This document shows, piece by piece, positions 23,556 to 43,610 of a DNA stretch of 64,000 nucleotides. The DNA is taken from positions 496,001-560,000 of the forward strand of contig CAWAMM010000001.1 of assembly GCA_963783145.1 (NCBI GenBank), written 5' to 3'. The position numbers and the translations under genes are program-made. The DNA is from DATGKG01 sp963783145 (lineage in GTDB: Bacteria; Desulfobacterota; Binatia; Binatales; Binataceae). A model generated the notes under the pieces. That model saw nothing but the letters and a program-made list of their open reading frames with translations, was not told where the DNA came from and ran no database searches. The stretch's first letter is position 1. The number at the start of each line of letters is the position of its first letter.

Positions 23556-24188
23556 ATGAGAAAAGAACAGAAAACCGCGGTGGTGGAAAACCTCGCGGGG
23601 GCCTTCAAGAAGGCGACCATCGCGATAGTCTCCGAATACCGCGGGATGTCGGTGGCGGAGACTACCGAAGTGCGGCGCAAGCTGCGCGCGGTGCGCGGCG
23701 AGCTCCGGGTCGCCAAGAACACGCTGATTCGCCGCGCCATCAAAGACACCGGCTACACCTCGCTCGAAGACAAGCTGGGCGGCCCGGTCAGCCTCATCAT
23801 CAGCACCGAGGATCCGGTCGAGATCGCCAAGACCGTGGTCGGCTTCAAGGACCTCGGCGCGAAGTTCAAGCTGCGCGGCGGCGTGGTCGACGGTGCCCCG
23901 GTCACGGTCGAGGAAATCCAGGCGCTTGCGACGTTGCCTCCCAAAGAGGTCATCTACGCGCAGTTGCTGGGGCTCCTGAATGCTCCTGCGACGCAGTTGG
24001 TGCGGCTCCTCAATGAGCCGGGCTCGGGATTGGTGCGGCTGCTCGACGCGATTGGCAAGAAGAATGGCGAGGGTGCGGCTACCGCGGCGCCGGCCACTGA
24101 AGTGCCTCCCGCGGGCGAAACGCCTCCGGCGACTGAAGCACCTCCGGCTACCGACGCACCTCCGGGGGATGCGGCGCCATCGGCATAG
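23556..24188 (+). CDS. rplJ: Ribosomal protein L10 with Pro/Ala-rich C-terminal extension
   Basis: L10 anchors the L7/L12 dimers on the large subunit. The N-terminal rRNA-binding domain (VVENLAGAFKKATIAIVSEY, AKNTLIRRA) and the helical stalk region (THL-type PATQLVRLLNEPGSGLVRLL) are visible. The usual length is about 170; this one is 210 because of a tail of PPATEAPPATDAPP repeats after residue 170. The tail is low-complexity and probably disordered beside the flexible L7/L12 stalk. The gap to rplL is 116 bases. Confidence 0.96.
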   Translation: MRKEQKTAVVENLAGAFKKATIAIVSEYRGMSVAETTEVRRKLRAVRGELRVAKNTLIRRAIKDTGYTSLEDKLGGPVSLIISTEDPVEIAKTVVGFKDLGAKFKLRGGVVDGAPVTVEEIQALATLPPKEVIYAQLLGLLNAPATQLVRLLNEPGSGLVRLLDAIGKKNGEGAATAAPATEVPPAGETPPATEAPPATDAPPGDAAPSA

Positions 24189-24304
24189 CACGCGATCGAT
24201 TTTTTGAAGAGATACGCAAGGGCGGGAAAGTTAACCAATAGTAAGACAGCGTCAGGGGCGCTCCCACATTCGCCCGGTACGCGAGGACAAGGAGACTAGC
24301 GACA

Positions 24305-24694
24305 ATGGCAGAAGCACAGCTCAGCCGCGATCAGGTGAAGAGCTATCTAAAGAATCTGACGCTGATGGAAGCGGCCACGCTCGTTAAGGAGCTGGAGGCC
24401 GAACTCGGCGTTTCCGCGGCGGCCCCGATGGCGGTGGCGGCGGCTCCGGGCGCCGGCGCAGCGGCGGCTCCGGTGGCCGAGCAGGATGAATTCACGGTGA
24501 TGCTGACCGGGTCGGGCGACAAGAAGATCCAGGTCATCAAGGTCGTGCGCGAATTAACCGGACTCGGTCTGAAGGAAGCCAAGGACCTCGTCGATGGTGC
24601 GCCCAAGGCGGTCAAGGAAGGCGTCAGCAAGGCCGAAGCCGAAGAGATCAAGAAGAAGATTACCGACGCCGGCGGCAGCGCGGAGTTGAAGTAG
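24305..24694 (+). CDS. rplL: Ribosomal protein L7/L12
   Basis: The 129-residue stalk protein recruits translational GTPases. The N-terminal dimerisation helices, Ala/Pro-rich hinge (AAPMAVAAAPGAGAAAAP) and C-terminal factor-binding domain (IKVVRELTGLGLKEAKDLV) are in the normal order. GGAGAC precedes the ATG. Confidence 0.97.
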   Translation: MAEAQLSRDQVKSYLKNLTLMEAATLVKELEAELGVSAAAPMAVAAAPGAGAAAAPVAEQDEFTVMLTGSGDKKIQVIKVVRELTGLGLKEAKDLVDGAPKAVKEGVSKAEAEEIKKKITDAGGSAELK

Positions 24695-24973
24695 GCTGCG
24701 AGGTATAGGCACCACAACCGGGTCACTTAAAGTTTCCCAGGAGAGCCGCAAGGCAAAAGATTCGAAAGGAGATTCGAGATTCGAATCGGTACCGCACGGT
24801 TTTCTGACAGAAAGGTTTTATGGCGGCGGGCGCGCGGAGCAGATTCGCGCGTCCGCGGCTGCTATTTTCACTCATGGCTCACCGCGCGCGATGCATTTCG
24901 CGCGCAGAGGCACCGCGTGCGTCAAGCGCGTACAGGCATCGCGTGCCAACCGGCGCGCGTGCCTAAAGGATAG
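24695..24973 (+). other. rplL-rpoB intergenic region with GC-rich hairpins
   Basis: This 279-base spacer has no gene. GC-rich arms GCGGGCGCGCG (about 24832) and CGCGCGTCCGC (about 24853) can pair, and further GCGCGC-rich inverted arms follow before rpoB. It may attenuate or process the ribosomal-rpoBC transcript, as this spacer does in Escherichia coli. No T-run is present. Confidence 0.45.
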
Positions 24974-29089
<4,116 letters not shown>

Positions 29090-29109
29090 CGTGAGGAGTA
29101 TATAAAGAT

Positions 29110-33417
<4,308 letters not shown>

Positions 33418-33450
33418 CACAGCCGACTGAGTAGCTTAAAACCTTAGATT

Positions 33451-33485
33451 CCCCCAAGGGACCAGTGCCCTTGGGGGGTTTGTTT
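33451..33485 (+). terminator. Rho-independent terminator after rpoC
   Basis: CCCCCAAGGG (33451-33460) pairs perfectly with CCCTTGGGGG (33468-33477) around a seven-base loop, followed by GTTTGTTT. It separates rpoBC from the rpsL operon. Confidence 0.92.
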
Positions 33486-33628
33486 GAAACACCCGCTTCC
33501 CGCCCCTGACGAGAATCCGGGAAAACCGCGCAAGCCCGAGAATCGAGTGCGCGGATTTATATAAAAGATAAGCGAAAACGCCGGGGTGCAGGGGAGCGGT
33601 CCGGCAAGCGGAAGAAGCAGAGAAACCA

Positions 33629-34000
<372 letters not shown>

Positions 34001-34006
34001 AAAATC

Positions 34007-34477
34007 ATGTCACGTAAAGGTCAGGCTCGAATCCGGGAGATTACCCCGGACCCCAAGTACCACGATCGCACGGTCGCGAAGTTCGTGAATATCGTGATGG
34101 AGCGCGGCAAGAAGTCGACCACCGAGCAGATCCTCTACGGAGCGATCGATCTGGTCGGCGAGCGCACCAAGGAACCGGGGTTGGAAGTTTTCAAGAAGGC
34201 GCTGGAGAATATCCGCCCCGCAGTCGAGGTTCGCTCGCGGCGGGTCGGCGGCGCCAACTATCAGGTCCCGGTGGAAGTGCCGCCGCTGCGGCGTAACTCG
34301 CTAGCGATGCGATGGCTGGTGACGGCGGCGCGGGCGCGCGGGGAAAAATCGATGGAAGAGCGGCTCGGCGCCGAGATCATGGAAGCGGCGCAGAATCGTG
34401 GCGGTGCGGTCAAAAAGCGCGAAGACACGCATCGTATGGCCGACGCCAACCGGGCATTCGCGCATTACCGCTGGTAA
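34007..34477 (+). CDS. rpsG: Ribosomal protein S7
   Basis: The 156-residue 30S head assembly protein has motifs DPKYHDRTVAKFVNIVM, VEVRSRRVGGANYQVP and RMADANRAFAHYRW. It starts six bases after rpsL. In many bacteria it represses translation of its own operon. Confidence 0.97.
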   Translation: MSRKGQARIREITPDPKYHDRTVAKFVNIVMERGKKSTTEQILYGAIDLVGERTKEPGLEVFKKALENIRPAVEVRSRRVGGANYQVPVEVPPLRRNSLAMRWLVTAARARGEKSMEERLGAEIMEAAQNRGGAVKKREDTHRMADANRAFAHYRW

Positions 34478-34496
34478 CAATTAAGAAGTATTTGTA

Positions 34497-36584
34497 ATGG
34501 CTCGCGAGACGCCAATAGAACGGGTGCGCAACATCGGCATCATGGCCCACATCGATGCCGGTAAAACCACAACCACTGAGCGGATCCTCTACTACACCGG
34601 GATTAACTACAAAATCGGTGAAGTGCATGAGGGTACCGCGACCATGGACTGGATGGTCCAGGAGCAGGAGCGCGGCATCACCATCACCTCCGCCGCGACT
34701 ACGTGTTTCTGGCGCGACCATCGCATCAACATTATCGATACGCCCGGACACGTCGATTTCACCATCGAAGTGGAACGCTCGCTGCGCGTGCTGGACGGCG
34801 CGGTGGCGGTGTTCTGCGCGGTCGGCGGAGTCGAGCCGCAGTCGGAGACGGTCTGGCGCCAGGCCGACAAGTATCGGGTGCCGCGGGTGGCCTTCGTCAA
34901 CAAGATGGATCGCGTGGGCGCCGATTTTCCGCGCGTGGTGCAGGAAATCCGCGACAAGCTCAAGGCCAACCCGGTTCCGCTGCATATCCCGATCGGCGCG
35001 GAAGAAAAGTTCACCGGCGTGGTCGACCTGATCGAGAACAAGGCACTGATTTGGGACGAGGATCGTCTCGGCGCGAAGTTTCGGGTCGAGGAAATTCCCG
35101 CGGATTTACGCGAAGCCGCGGCCGGCTATCGCGACAAGATGATCGAAGCGCTGGCCGACCATGACGAGAAGATCATGGAGCTCTACCTGGAAGGGAAGGG
35201 CGCCGAGATTGCTCCCGAAATGCTGCGCCAGGCGGTCCGCACCGCCACCCTGAAAATCGAAATTATCCCGGTCGTGCTCGGCTCCGCCTTCAAGAACAAG
35301 GGCGTGCAGCCGATGCTCGATGCGGTAGTGGACTATCTGCCGTCGCCCAACGATCTGCCTCCGGTGGTCGGGATCGTCGACGGCAACAAGGAAAAGAAAG
35401 AAGAGCGATGGCCGCGCGACGACGCGCCGTTTGCCGCGCTCGCCTTCAAGATCATGACCGATCCGTTCCTCGGCACGGTGACCTTCCTGCGGGTCTATTC
35501 GGGCACCCTGACCACGGGAGTATCGGCGCTGAATTCGACCAAGAGCAAGCGCGAGCGGATCGGGCGGCTGTTCAAGATGCATGCGAACAAGCGCGAAGAG
35601 CTGACCGAGATCTACGCGGGCGATATTTGCGCGGTGGGACTGCGCGATACCACCACCGGCGACACGCTCTGCGATCCGGCCAAGCCGATCGTGCTGGAAG
35701 CGATCGAGTTTCCCGACCCGGTCATTCAGATCGCCATCGAGCCCAAGACCAAAGCCGACCAGGAAAAGCTCGGCGAGTCGCTGCAGAAGCTGGCCAAAGA
35801 AGATCCGTCGTTCCGGGTCAGCGTGAACAAGGAAACTGCGCAAACCCTCATCGCCGGGATGGGCGAGCTCCATCTGGAAATTATCGTCGACCGGCTGCTG
35901 CGCGAATTCAAAGTCGATGCGAACGTGGGCAAGCCTCAGGTCGCCTATCGCGAGACGATTCGTAAGCTGTCGGAGGCCGAAGGGCGTTTCGTGCGCCAGA
36001 CCGGCGGCCATGGACAGTTCGGCGTAGTCGATCTAAGGATCGAGCCACTGGGCAAGGGCAGCGGATTTGAGTTCGTCGACGGCACCAAGGGTGGCTCGAT
36101 TCCGCGTCAGTTTATCCGCCCGGTCGAGGATGGAATCAAAGAGGCGATGGAAAACGGAGTGCTGGCCGGGTATCCGATGGTGGATATCAAGGCCACCCTG
36201 CTCGACGGCAAGCATCACGAGGTCGATTCCTCGGAACTCGCGTTCAAGATCGCGGGCTCGATGGCATTTAAGGAAGCCTGCAGTAAAGCGGCGCCGCAAC
36301 TGCTCGAGCCGGTGATGGAAGTTGAAGTGGTCACGCCGCAGGAGTTCATGGGCGACGTGATCGGCGACCTGAACTCGCGCCGGGGCAAGATCCAGAACAT
36401 GGAAGGGCGCGGCGGTGCGCAGGTTATCGAAGCGCGGGTGCCGCTGGCGACCATGTTCGGGTACGCCACCAAGCTGCGCTCGGTGAGCCAGGGACGGGCG
36501 ACCTACACCATGCAGTTCGCGGCCTATGAAGCGGTCCCGCAACAGATATTTGAAGAGATAACCAAGGGTGACAAGGCCGCGTGA
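34497..36584 (+). CDS. fusA: Elongation factor G
   Basis: The 695-residue translocation GTPase has P-loop AHIDAGKTTTTERIL, switch II DTPGHVDF and NKMDR for guanine. Domains II to V are complete, ending near residue 690 with GRATYTMQFAAYEAVP. The length is that of canonical EF-G1. It starts 19 bases after rpsG. Confidence 0.98.
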   Translation: MARETPIERVRNIGIMAHIDAGKTTTTERILYYTGINYKIGEVHEGTATMDWMVQEQERGITITSAATTCFWRDHRINIIDTPGHVDFTIEVERSLRVLDGAVAVFCAVGGVEPQSETVWRQADKYRVPRVAFVNKMDRVGADFPRVVQEIRDKLKANPVPLHIPIGAEEKFTGVVDLIENKALIWDEDRLGAKFRVEEIPADLREAAAGYRDKMIEALADHDEKIMELYLEGKGAEIAPEMLRQAVRTATLKIEIIPVVLGSAFKNKGVQPMLDAVVDYLPSPNDLPPVVGIVDGNKEKKEERWPRDDAPFAALAFKIMTDPFLGTVTFLRVYSGTLTTGVSALNSTKSKRERIGRLFKMHANKREELTEIYAGDICAVGLRDTTTGDTLCDPAKPIVLEAIEFPDPVIQIAIEPKTKADQEKLGESLQKLAKEDPSFRVSVNKETAQTLIAGMGELHLEIIVDRLLREFKVDANVGKPQVAYRETIRKLSEAEGRFVRQTGGHGQFGVVDLRIEPLGKGSGFEFVDGTKGGSIPRQFIRPVEDGIKEAMENGVLAGYPMVDIKATLLDGKHHEVDSSELAFKIAGSMAFKEACSKAAPQLLEPVMEVEVVTPQEFMGDVIGDLNSRRGKIQNMEGRGGAQVIEARVPLATMFGYATKLRSVSQGRATYTMQFAAYEAVPQQIFEEITKGDKAA

Positions 36585-36719
36585 GCGCCACGTGAGGGGC
36601 GTGCTTATATTGAATGATCCGTCTGCGGGCGTGAGGCTCGCGGCGATTTAATTTTTTGGGAAGGATCTTCGCGCGATTGTAGGCGCGAAGTGATCCGCAA
36701 ATCATCCGGAGGATGAGCA

Positions 36720-37919
<1,200 letters not shown>

Positions 37920-37959
37920 GGGCATTTTGTAGAGCCCGCTTTAACAAAGAGATCGTAGG

Positions 37960-38009
37960 GATCGTTGCAGCGATCATCGAGAAGAGGTCGCTGCAACGAT
38001 CGATTTTTG
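37960..38009 (+). terminator. Rho-independent terminator after tuf
   Basis: GATCGTTGCAGCGA (37960-37973) pairs perfectly over 14 bases with TCGCTGCAACGATC (37988-38001), followed by GATTTTTGA. It separates tuf from rpsJ or acts as an attenuator ahead of the S10 operon. Confidence 0.85.
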
Positions 38010-38076
38010 AGACTGAACGAAGGAACTGACCGGAGAACGCGCACGCCTTAAGGTTTGGACGCGGACATAAGGAACG

Positions 38077-38385
<309 letters not shown>

Positions 38386-38424
38386 CCGGCGCAAGTAACA
38401 GAATGATTAACGGCGGACAACGCA

Positions 38425-39093
38425 GTGATTAACGGTTTAATTGGAAAAAAACTGGGTATGACCCAGATTGTCGATCCGGCCGGCAAGGTGATTGCCGTCA
38501 CGGTGGTCCAGCTCGGACCGTGCACCGTGTCGCAGATCAAGACCGCGCCGACCGACGGCTACGAGGCGGTGCAGGTCACCTTCGGCAAGAAGAAGCTCTC
38601 GCGGGTGAGCAGCGCGGCGCGCGGTCATTTTGCCAAGAGCGAGATCGCTCCCGGTATCAAAACGATCGAATTCGAAAAGCGCGGTGAGAGCGAGTTGAAA
38701 CTCGGACAGCCGATCGCGATTGCCGACGTATTCAAGATCGGCGACACCGTCGACGTGAGCGCGACCTCGAAAGGGCACGGCTACCAGGGCGTCATCAAGC
38801 GGCATCACTTTGCGGGCTTTCCGGGCTCGCGCGGAACTCATGAATACTTCCGTCATGGCGGCTCGATCGGCAATCGCTCCTATCCCGGACGGGTGCGCAA
38901 GGGGATGCGGATGGCAGGGCAGATGGGCAACGTGACGGCGACGGTGTTGAATCTTAAAGTTATCGACATTCTTACCGAGGACAACGCGGTGTTGATTACC
39001 GGCGCGCTGCCGGGATCGGACGGCGCGATTGTCATCGTGCATCATGCGGCGCGTGCGAAGAATCGCGGATTGAAGGTGGCGGCCAATGCCTAA
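38425..39093 (+). CDS. rplC: Ribosomal protein L3
   Basis: The 222-residue assembly-initiator protein of the 50S subunit starts at GTG (MINGLIGKKLGMTQ) and carries FPGSRGTHEYFRHGGSIGN, the loop that reaches the peptidyl transferase centre. The last eight bases overlap rplD. Confidence 0.97.
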   Translation: MINGLIGKKLGMTQIVDPAGKVIAVTVVQLGPCTVSQIKTAPTDGYEAVQVTFGKKKLSRVSSAARGHFAKSEIAPGIKTIEFEKRGESELKLGQPIAIADVFKIGDTVDVSATSKGHGYQGVIKRHHFAGFPGSRGTHEYFRHGGSIGNRSYPGRVRKGMRMAGQMGNVTATVLNLKVIDILTEDNAVLITGALPGSDGAIVIVHHAARAKNRGLKVAANA

Positions 39094-39757
39094 GGCGGCG
39101 GTGGAACATAGTCCGGTAAAGGTGCCGCTGTTCTCGGCCGGCGCGAGCAAGGGCGACTTTGAAGTCGCGGGCGCGGTGTTCGGACGCGAAGGCGACACCT
39201 CGTTGTTGCACGAAGCGGTGCGGATGCAGATGGCGAATCGGCGGCGCGGAACCGCCTCGACCAAGACCAAGGGCTTCATCTCCGGCGGCGGCAAGAAGCC
39301 GTGGCGTCAGAAGGGCACCGGGCGGGCGCGTGCGGGATCGACCCGATCGCCGCTATGGCGACATGGCGGAACGATTTTTGGGCCGCAGCCGCGTGACTAT
39401 TCCTACAAGATGCCGAAAAAGGCGTGGCGGCAGGCACTATGCCTCGCGCTGTCGGATCGGGCCAGGAACGGCAAGCTGATTGTAGTCGAGTCGCTGGAGC
39501 TGGCGGAGCCGAAGACCAAGGCGGCGAATGCGTTTCTGGCCGGCCTCGGGGTGACGCATGCGCTGATCGTGGTCGGTGAGGAAGACGCGAATTTTTTCCG
39601 GGCCGCGCGCAACCTCGCCAGGCATAAGGTGCTGGCGATTGCCGGGCTGAATGTTTACGACGTGCTCAACTACGATGAAATCGTCATGACCACCAGGGCG
39701 GCGAAAGCCATCGAGGCGCGGCTGACCGAAAAGGCGAAAGCCGGAGCGGAGGCATAG
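39086..39757 (+). CDS. rplD: Ribosomal protein L4
   Basis: The 223-residue exit-tunnel protein has its extended loop at KPWRQKGTGRARAGSTRSP. The start ATG overlaps rplC by eight bases, implying coupling. In Escherichia coli L4 represses the S10 operon, but no homologous leader is recognised here. The N-terminal 12 residues are slightly longer than usual. Confidence 0.97.
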   Translation: MPKAAVEHSPVKVPLFSAGASKGDFEVAGAVFGREGDTSLLHEAVRMQMANRRRGTASTKTKGFISGGGKKPWRQKGTGRARAGSTRSPLWRHGGTIFGPQPRDYSYKMPKKAWRQALCLALSDRARNGKLIVVESLELAEPKTKAANAFLAGLGVTHALIVVGEEDANFFRAARNLARHKVLAIAGLNVYDVLNYDEIVMTTRAAKAIEARLTEKAKAGAEA

Positions 39758-39761
39758 TCAA

Positions 39762-40049
39762 ATGACGAACGATCAAGTCATTTTGTCGCCGCTGGTCACC
39801 GAGAAGAGCACGATGGCGACTGAGAAGGCCAATCAGGTGGTGTTCCGGGTCCGTCATGAGGCGGGCAAGGACAAGATTCGCGGGGCCATCGAGGAGCTGT
39901 TCAAGGTGACGGTGGTAGCCATTCGGACCAGCAACTACATGGGCAAGTTGCGGCGCCGGGGCAAATCGACAGGGCGTCAGCGCAACTGGAAGAAGGCTTA
40001 CGTGACGCTGAAACAGGGCGACAAGATCGAGTTCTTCGAGGGTCTGTAA
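39762..40049 (+). CDS. rplW: Ribosomal protein L23
   Basis: The 95-residue protein at the tunnel exit docks trigger factor and SRP. VILSPLVTEKSTMATEK and YVTLKQGDKIEFF are diagnostic. It starts four bases after rplD. Confidence 0.97.
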   Translation: MTNDQVILSPLVTEKSTMATEKANQVVFRVRHEAGKDKIRGAIEELFKVTVVAIRTSNYMGKLRRRGKSTGRQRNWKKAYVTLKQGDKIEFFEGL

Positions 40050-40090
40050 ACCTCCATCAACCATAGTGAAATAAAAAACGAGACATCGCG

Positions 40091-40927
40091 ATGGCAGTAA
40101 TTCAACTCAAACCCCGGACTCCGGGTCAGCGCTTCATGCAGATAGCTGACTTCTCGGCGCTCTCCAAGAAGGAGCCCGAGAAGAGCCTGCTCGCGCCGCT
40201 GACGCATTCGGGTGGCCGCAACAACCGCGGCCGTATGACTTCGCGTCATCGCGGTGGTGGGCATAAGCGCCGCATGCGCATCATCGATTTCAGGCGCGAC
40301 CATGACGGCGTCGCCGGCGTAGTCGCCGCGCTGGAATACGATCCGAATCGCTCCGCGAATCTTGCGCTCATTCATTATGCCGATGGTCGCAAGAGCTACA
40401 TCCTCGCCCCCGAGGGACTTAAAGTCGCTGACAAGGTCGAATCGGGGCCCAATGCCGACATCAAGCCGGGCAACGCACTTCCTCTGAAGAGTATCCCGGT
40501 CGGGACCATCGTGCACGCTATCGAGATGAAGCCGGGTGCGGGCGCGCAGCTCTCGCGCGGGGCGGGCACGCAGACCCAGCTGATGGCGAAAGAAGGCAAG
40601 ATGGCGCTGCTGAAGCTTCCTTCCGGGGAGCAGCGGATGGTGCTGGCGGAATGCCGCGCGACTATCGGCCAGGTCGGGAACGTCGAGCATGAGAATATTT
40701 CCATCGGCAAGGCGGGTCGCAGTCGATGGCTCGGCAAGCGCGGGCACGTGCGTGGCGTCGCGATGAATCCTGTAGACCATCCGCACGGTGGTGGTGAGGG
40801 CCGCTCCAAGGGCAATCATCCGCAGTCGCCATGGGGACAGCCGGCCAAGGGCTACAAGACGCGCAGTCCCAAGAAGAGTTCTAACAAGTTCATCGTGAGC
40901 CGCCGTCCGCGCGGGAAACGGGGCTAG
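40091..40927 (+). CDS. rplB: Ribosomal protein L2
   Basis: This 278-residue core 50S protein has GGRNNRGRMTSRHRGGGHKR and the C-terminal MNPVDHPHGGGEGRSKG that lies near the peptidyl transferase centre. Length is normal. Confidence 0.97.
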   Translation: MAVIQLKPRTPGQRFMQIADFSALSKKEPEKSLLAPLTHSGGRNNRGRMTSRHRGGGHKRRMRIIDFRRDHDGVAGVVAALEYDPNRSANLALIHYADGRKSYILAPEGLKVADKVESGPNADIKPGNALPLKSIPVGTIVHAIEMKPGAGAQLSRGAGTQTQLMAKEGKMALLKLPSGEQRMVLAECRATIGQVGNVEHENISIGKAGRSRWLGKRGHVRGVAMNPVDHPHGGGEGRSKGNHPQSPWGQPAKGYKTRSPKKSSNKFIVSRRPRGKRG

Positions 40928-40932
40928 AGGTT

Positions 40933-41280
40933 ATGGCGAGGTCGCTGAAAAAAGGTCCGTTCGTCGACAAGCATGTCCTGAAGAAGGTCGAGGGCACCTC
41001 TGCCACCGATCGGCGCATCATCAGGACCTGGTCGCGGCGTTCGATGATCACGCCCGACATGATCGGGGTCACCTTCGCGGTGCATAACGGGAACAAATTC
41101 ATCCCGGTGTACTGCACGGAAAATATGGTGGGACACAAGCTCGGCGAGTTTTCGCCGACCCGCACCTTCCATGGGCACGCCGGCGATCGCAAGGGCGACG
41201 TCAAGAGTTCTGCCGCTCCAGCCGGCGGCGGCGCGGCGACGCAGGCGGCGGCTCCCAAGCCCGCCGCGGCGAAGGCGTAG
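40933..41280 (+). CDS. rpsS: Ribosomal protein S19 with Ala-rich tail
   Basis: The S19 core is standard (MARSLKKGPFVDKHVLKK, TRTFHGHAGDRK). The usual length is about 92 residues; this one has 115, ending in an Ala/Pro-rich tail (SSAAPAGGGAATQAAAPKP). S19 sits in the 30S head and its C terminus can reach toward the A site, so the tail is notable. Confidence 0.97.
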   Translation: MARSLKKGPFVDKHVLKKVEGTSATDRRIIRTWSRRSMITPDMIGVTFAVHNGNKFIPVYCTENMVGHKLGEFSPTRTFHGHAGDRKGDVKSSAAPAGGGAATQAAAPKPAAAKA

Positions 41281-41286
41281 GATATC

Positions 41287-41625
41287 ATGGAAGCCAAGGC
41301 GCATAGCCGGTTTATTCGGATTTCACCGCAGAAGCTGCGGCTGATTTGCGAGCTGATCGCGGGGCAGCGGGTCGACCGCGCAATCTCGATCCTCGAGTTC
41401 ACCCCGAAAAAGGGCGCGCGCTTTGTGCGTAAGACCCTGATGTCGGCGGTGGCCAATGCGGTCGATCAACAGAACGTCGATGAGGACAGACTTTTCGTCA
41501 AAAGCGCGATTGCGAATGCGGGTCCGACCTGGAAGCGTTCGCTGCCGCGCGCGCACATGCATGCGACGCCGATCCTGAAGCGCTCCAGTCATCTGACTGT
41601 GGTGGTGGACGAGCGCGCATCGTGA
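41287..41625 (+). CDS. rplV: Ribosomal protein L22
   Basis: The 112-residue exit-tunnel protein has SRFIRISPQKLRLICELI at the start and the tunnel hairpin region RAHMHATPILKRSSHLTVVV. It starts six bases after rpsS. Confidence 0.97.
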   Translation: MEAKAHSRFIRISPQKLRLICELIAGQRVDRAISILEFTPKKGARFVRKTLMSAVANAVDQQNVDEDRLFVKSAIANAGPTWKRSLPRAHMHATPILKRSSHLTVVVDERAS

Positions 41626-41636
41626 GGAATTTTTAG

Positions 41637-42311
41637 ATGGGGCAGAAATCACATCCGCGCGGGCTGCGGCTTGGCGTCATCGACACCTGGGACTCGCGAT
41701 GGTTCGCGACCAACGACTACGCGGCGTTGCTGCACGAGGACATTCGCCTGCGCGAGTTCATCAAGAAACGGCTCTATCACGCGGGTATCGCCAAAATTGA
41801 AATTGAGCGGATGGCCAATAAGGCCAAGATCAACATTCACACGGCCCGGCCGGGAATCGTGATCGGAAAGAAGGGCGCCGAAATCGAGAAGCTGAAGTCG
41901 GAAATCGGCAAGATGATGAAGGGCAAGGACGCCTTCCTCAACATCCATGAAGTCCGTCGCCCCGACCTCGATCCGCAGCTGGTGGCCGAGAATATCGCCT
42001 TGCAGCTCGAGCGTCGCGTCGCCTTTCGCCGCGCCATGAAGGAAGCGGTAACGCGGGCGATGCGAATGGGTGCGCAGGGGGTCAAGGTTCACGTCGCGGG
42101 GCGTCTCGGCGGCGCGGAAATCGCGCGCTCCGAATGGTATCGCGAGGGTCGCGTGCCCCTGCAAACCTTGCGCGCCGATGTGGCTTATGGATTCGCCGAA
42201 GCGAAGACGACTTACGGTGTCATCGGCGTGAAGGTCTGGATTTTCCGGGGTGAAGTGCTCACTCGGCGCGAAGAAGACGCGCGCCGGCTCGGAACTCCGG
42301 CGCAGAATTAA
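41637..42311 (+). CDS. rpsC: Ribosomal protein S3
   Basis: The 224-residue protein of the mRNA entry channel has MGQKSHPRGLRLGVIDTWDS, the KH-domain motif RPGIVIGKKGAEIEKLK, and GRLGGAEIARSEWYREGRVP. Length is normal. Confidence 0.97.
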   Translation: MGQKSHPRGLRLGVIDTWDSRWFATNDYAALLHEDIRLREFIKKRLYHAGIAKIEIERMANKAKINIHTARPGIVIGKKGAEIEKLKSEIGKMMKGKDAFLNIHEVRRPDLDPQLVAENIALQLERRVAFRRAMKEAVTRAMRMGAQGVKVHVAGRLGGAEIARSEWYREGRVPLQTLRADVAYGFAEAKTTYGVIGVKVWIFRGEVLTRREEDARRLGTPAQN

Positions 42312-42329
42312 CACTAGCGGTACACGCCT

Positions 42330-42744
<415 letters not shown>

Positions 42745-42755
<11 letters not shown>

Positions 42756-42978
42756 CGAAATCAGACAGATGGCGCCGGCTGATCTCCGCATCAAGGAACG
42801 TGAGATGCGCGAGGAGCTGTTTCGGTTCCGCTTGAAGCTGCGGACCAATCAGATGGAAAATCCGAGCAACTACAAAAAGTCGCGCCGCGAACTGGCGCGG
42901 CTGCTCACCGTGATTCGACAGAAGGAAGGCAAGCCCGGTAAAACGGGCGCCAAGGCGGGCAATGCGGCAACGAATTAA
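42745..42978 (+). CDS. rpmC: Ribosomal protein L29
   Basis: The 77-residue tunnel-exit protein starts at TTG (MELDEIRQMAPADLRIKE). RFRLKLRTNQMENPSNYKKS is typical. Translation is coupled on both sides: the start lies inside rplP and the last 17 bases overlap rpsQ. A Lys/Gly tail follows residue 66. Confidence 0.95.
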
Positions 42979-43216
42979 ACGGCGTGAGGGAACCGTAGTC
43001 TCCGCCAAGATGACCAAGACGGTGGTGGTCCAGGTGGATCGCCTGGTCGAGCATCCGATTTACGGCAAGCGGATGAAACAGCGGGGACGGTTCATGGCTC
43101 ATGATGAAAAGGGGCAATGCACCGAGGGCGATCGAGTAGCGATCATCGAGAGCCATCCGCTTTCGAAAAATAAACGGTGGCGCGTCAGCAGCATCATCAC
43201 CAAGGCCGCGGGCTAA
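42962..43216 (+). CDS. rpsQ: Ribosomal protein S17
   Basis: The 84-residue OB-fold 16S-binding protein has REGTVVSAKMTKTVVVQVDR and ESHPLSKNKRWRV. It starts within rpmC. Confidence 0.97.
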   Translation: MRQRIKRREGTVVSAKMTKTVVVQVDRLVEHPIYGKRMKQRGRFMAHDEKGQCTEGDRVAIIESHPLSKNKRWRVSSIITKAAG

Positions 43217-43229
43217 GGAAGAATCAATC

Positions 43230-43598
43230 ATGGTGCAGATGCGAACCATTCTAGATGTCGCCGACAATTCCGGTGCGCGCAAAGTGCAGTGCATCAAGGT
43301 GCTGGGCGGCTCGCGCCGGCGCTACGCGACGGTGGGCGATGTGATCGTGGTGGCGGTCAAGGAAGCGATTCCCAACGCCAAGGTTAAAAAGGGCGAGGTC
43401 TCGCGCGCCGTGATCGTACGTACCGCCAAGGAGCTCAGCCGCGACGACGGCTCTTACATCCGCTTCGATGGCAATTCGGCGGTGCTGCTCGACAAGGAGC
43501 ATGAGCCGATTGGAACCCGCATTTTTGGGCCGGTCGCGCGCGAGCTGCGGGCCAAGAAGTTTCTGAAAATTATTTCTCTGGCGCCCGAGGTTTTGTAA
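43230..43598 (+). CDS. rplN: Ribosomal protein L14
   Basis: The 122-residue intersubunit-bridge protein has RTILDVADNSGARKVQCIKV and YIRFDGNSAVLLDKEHEPIG. It is first of the spc-type group. Confidence 0.97.
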   Translation: MVQMRTILDVADNSGARKVQCIKVLGGSRRRYATVGDVIVVAVKEAIPNAKVKKGEVSRAVIVRTAKELSRDDGSYIRFDGNSAVLLDKEHEPIGTRIFGPVARELRAKKFLKIISLAPEVL

Positions 43599-43610
43599 TC
43601 GAGCATCGCG

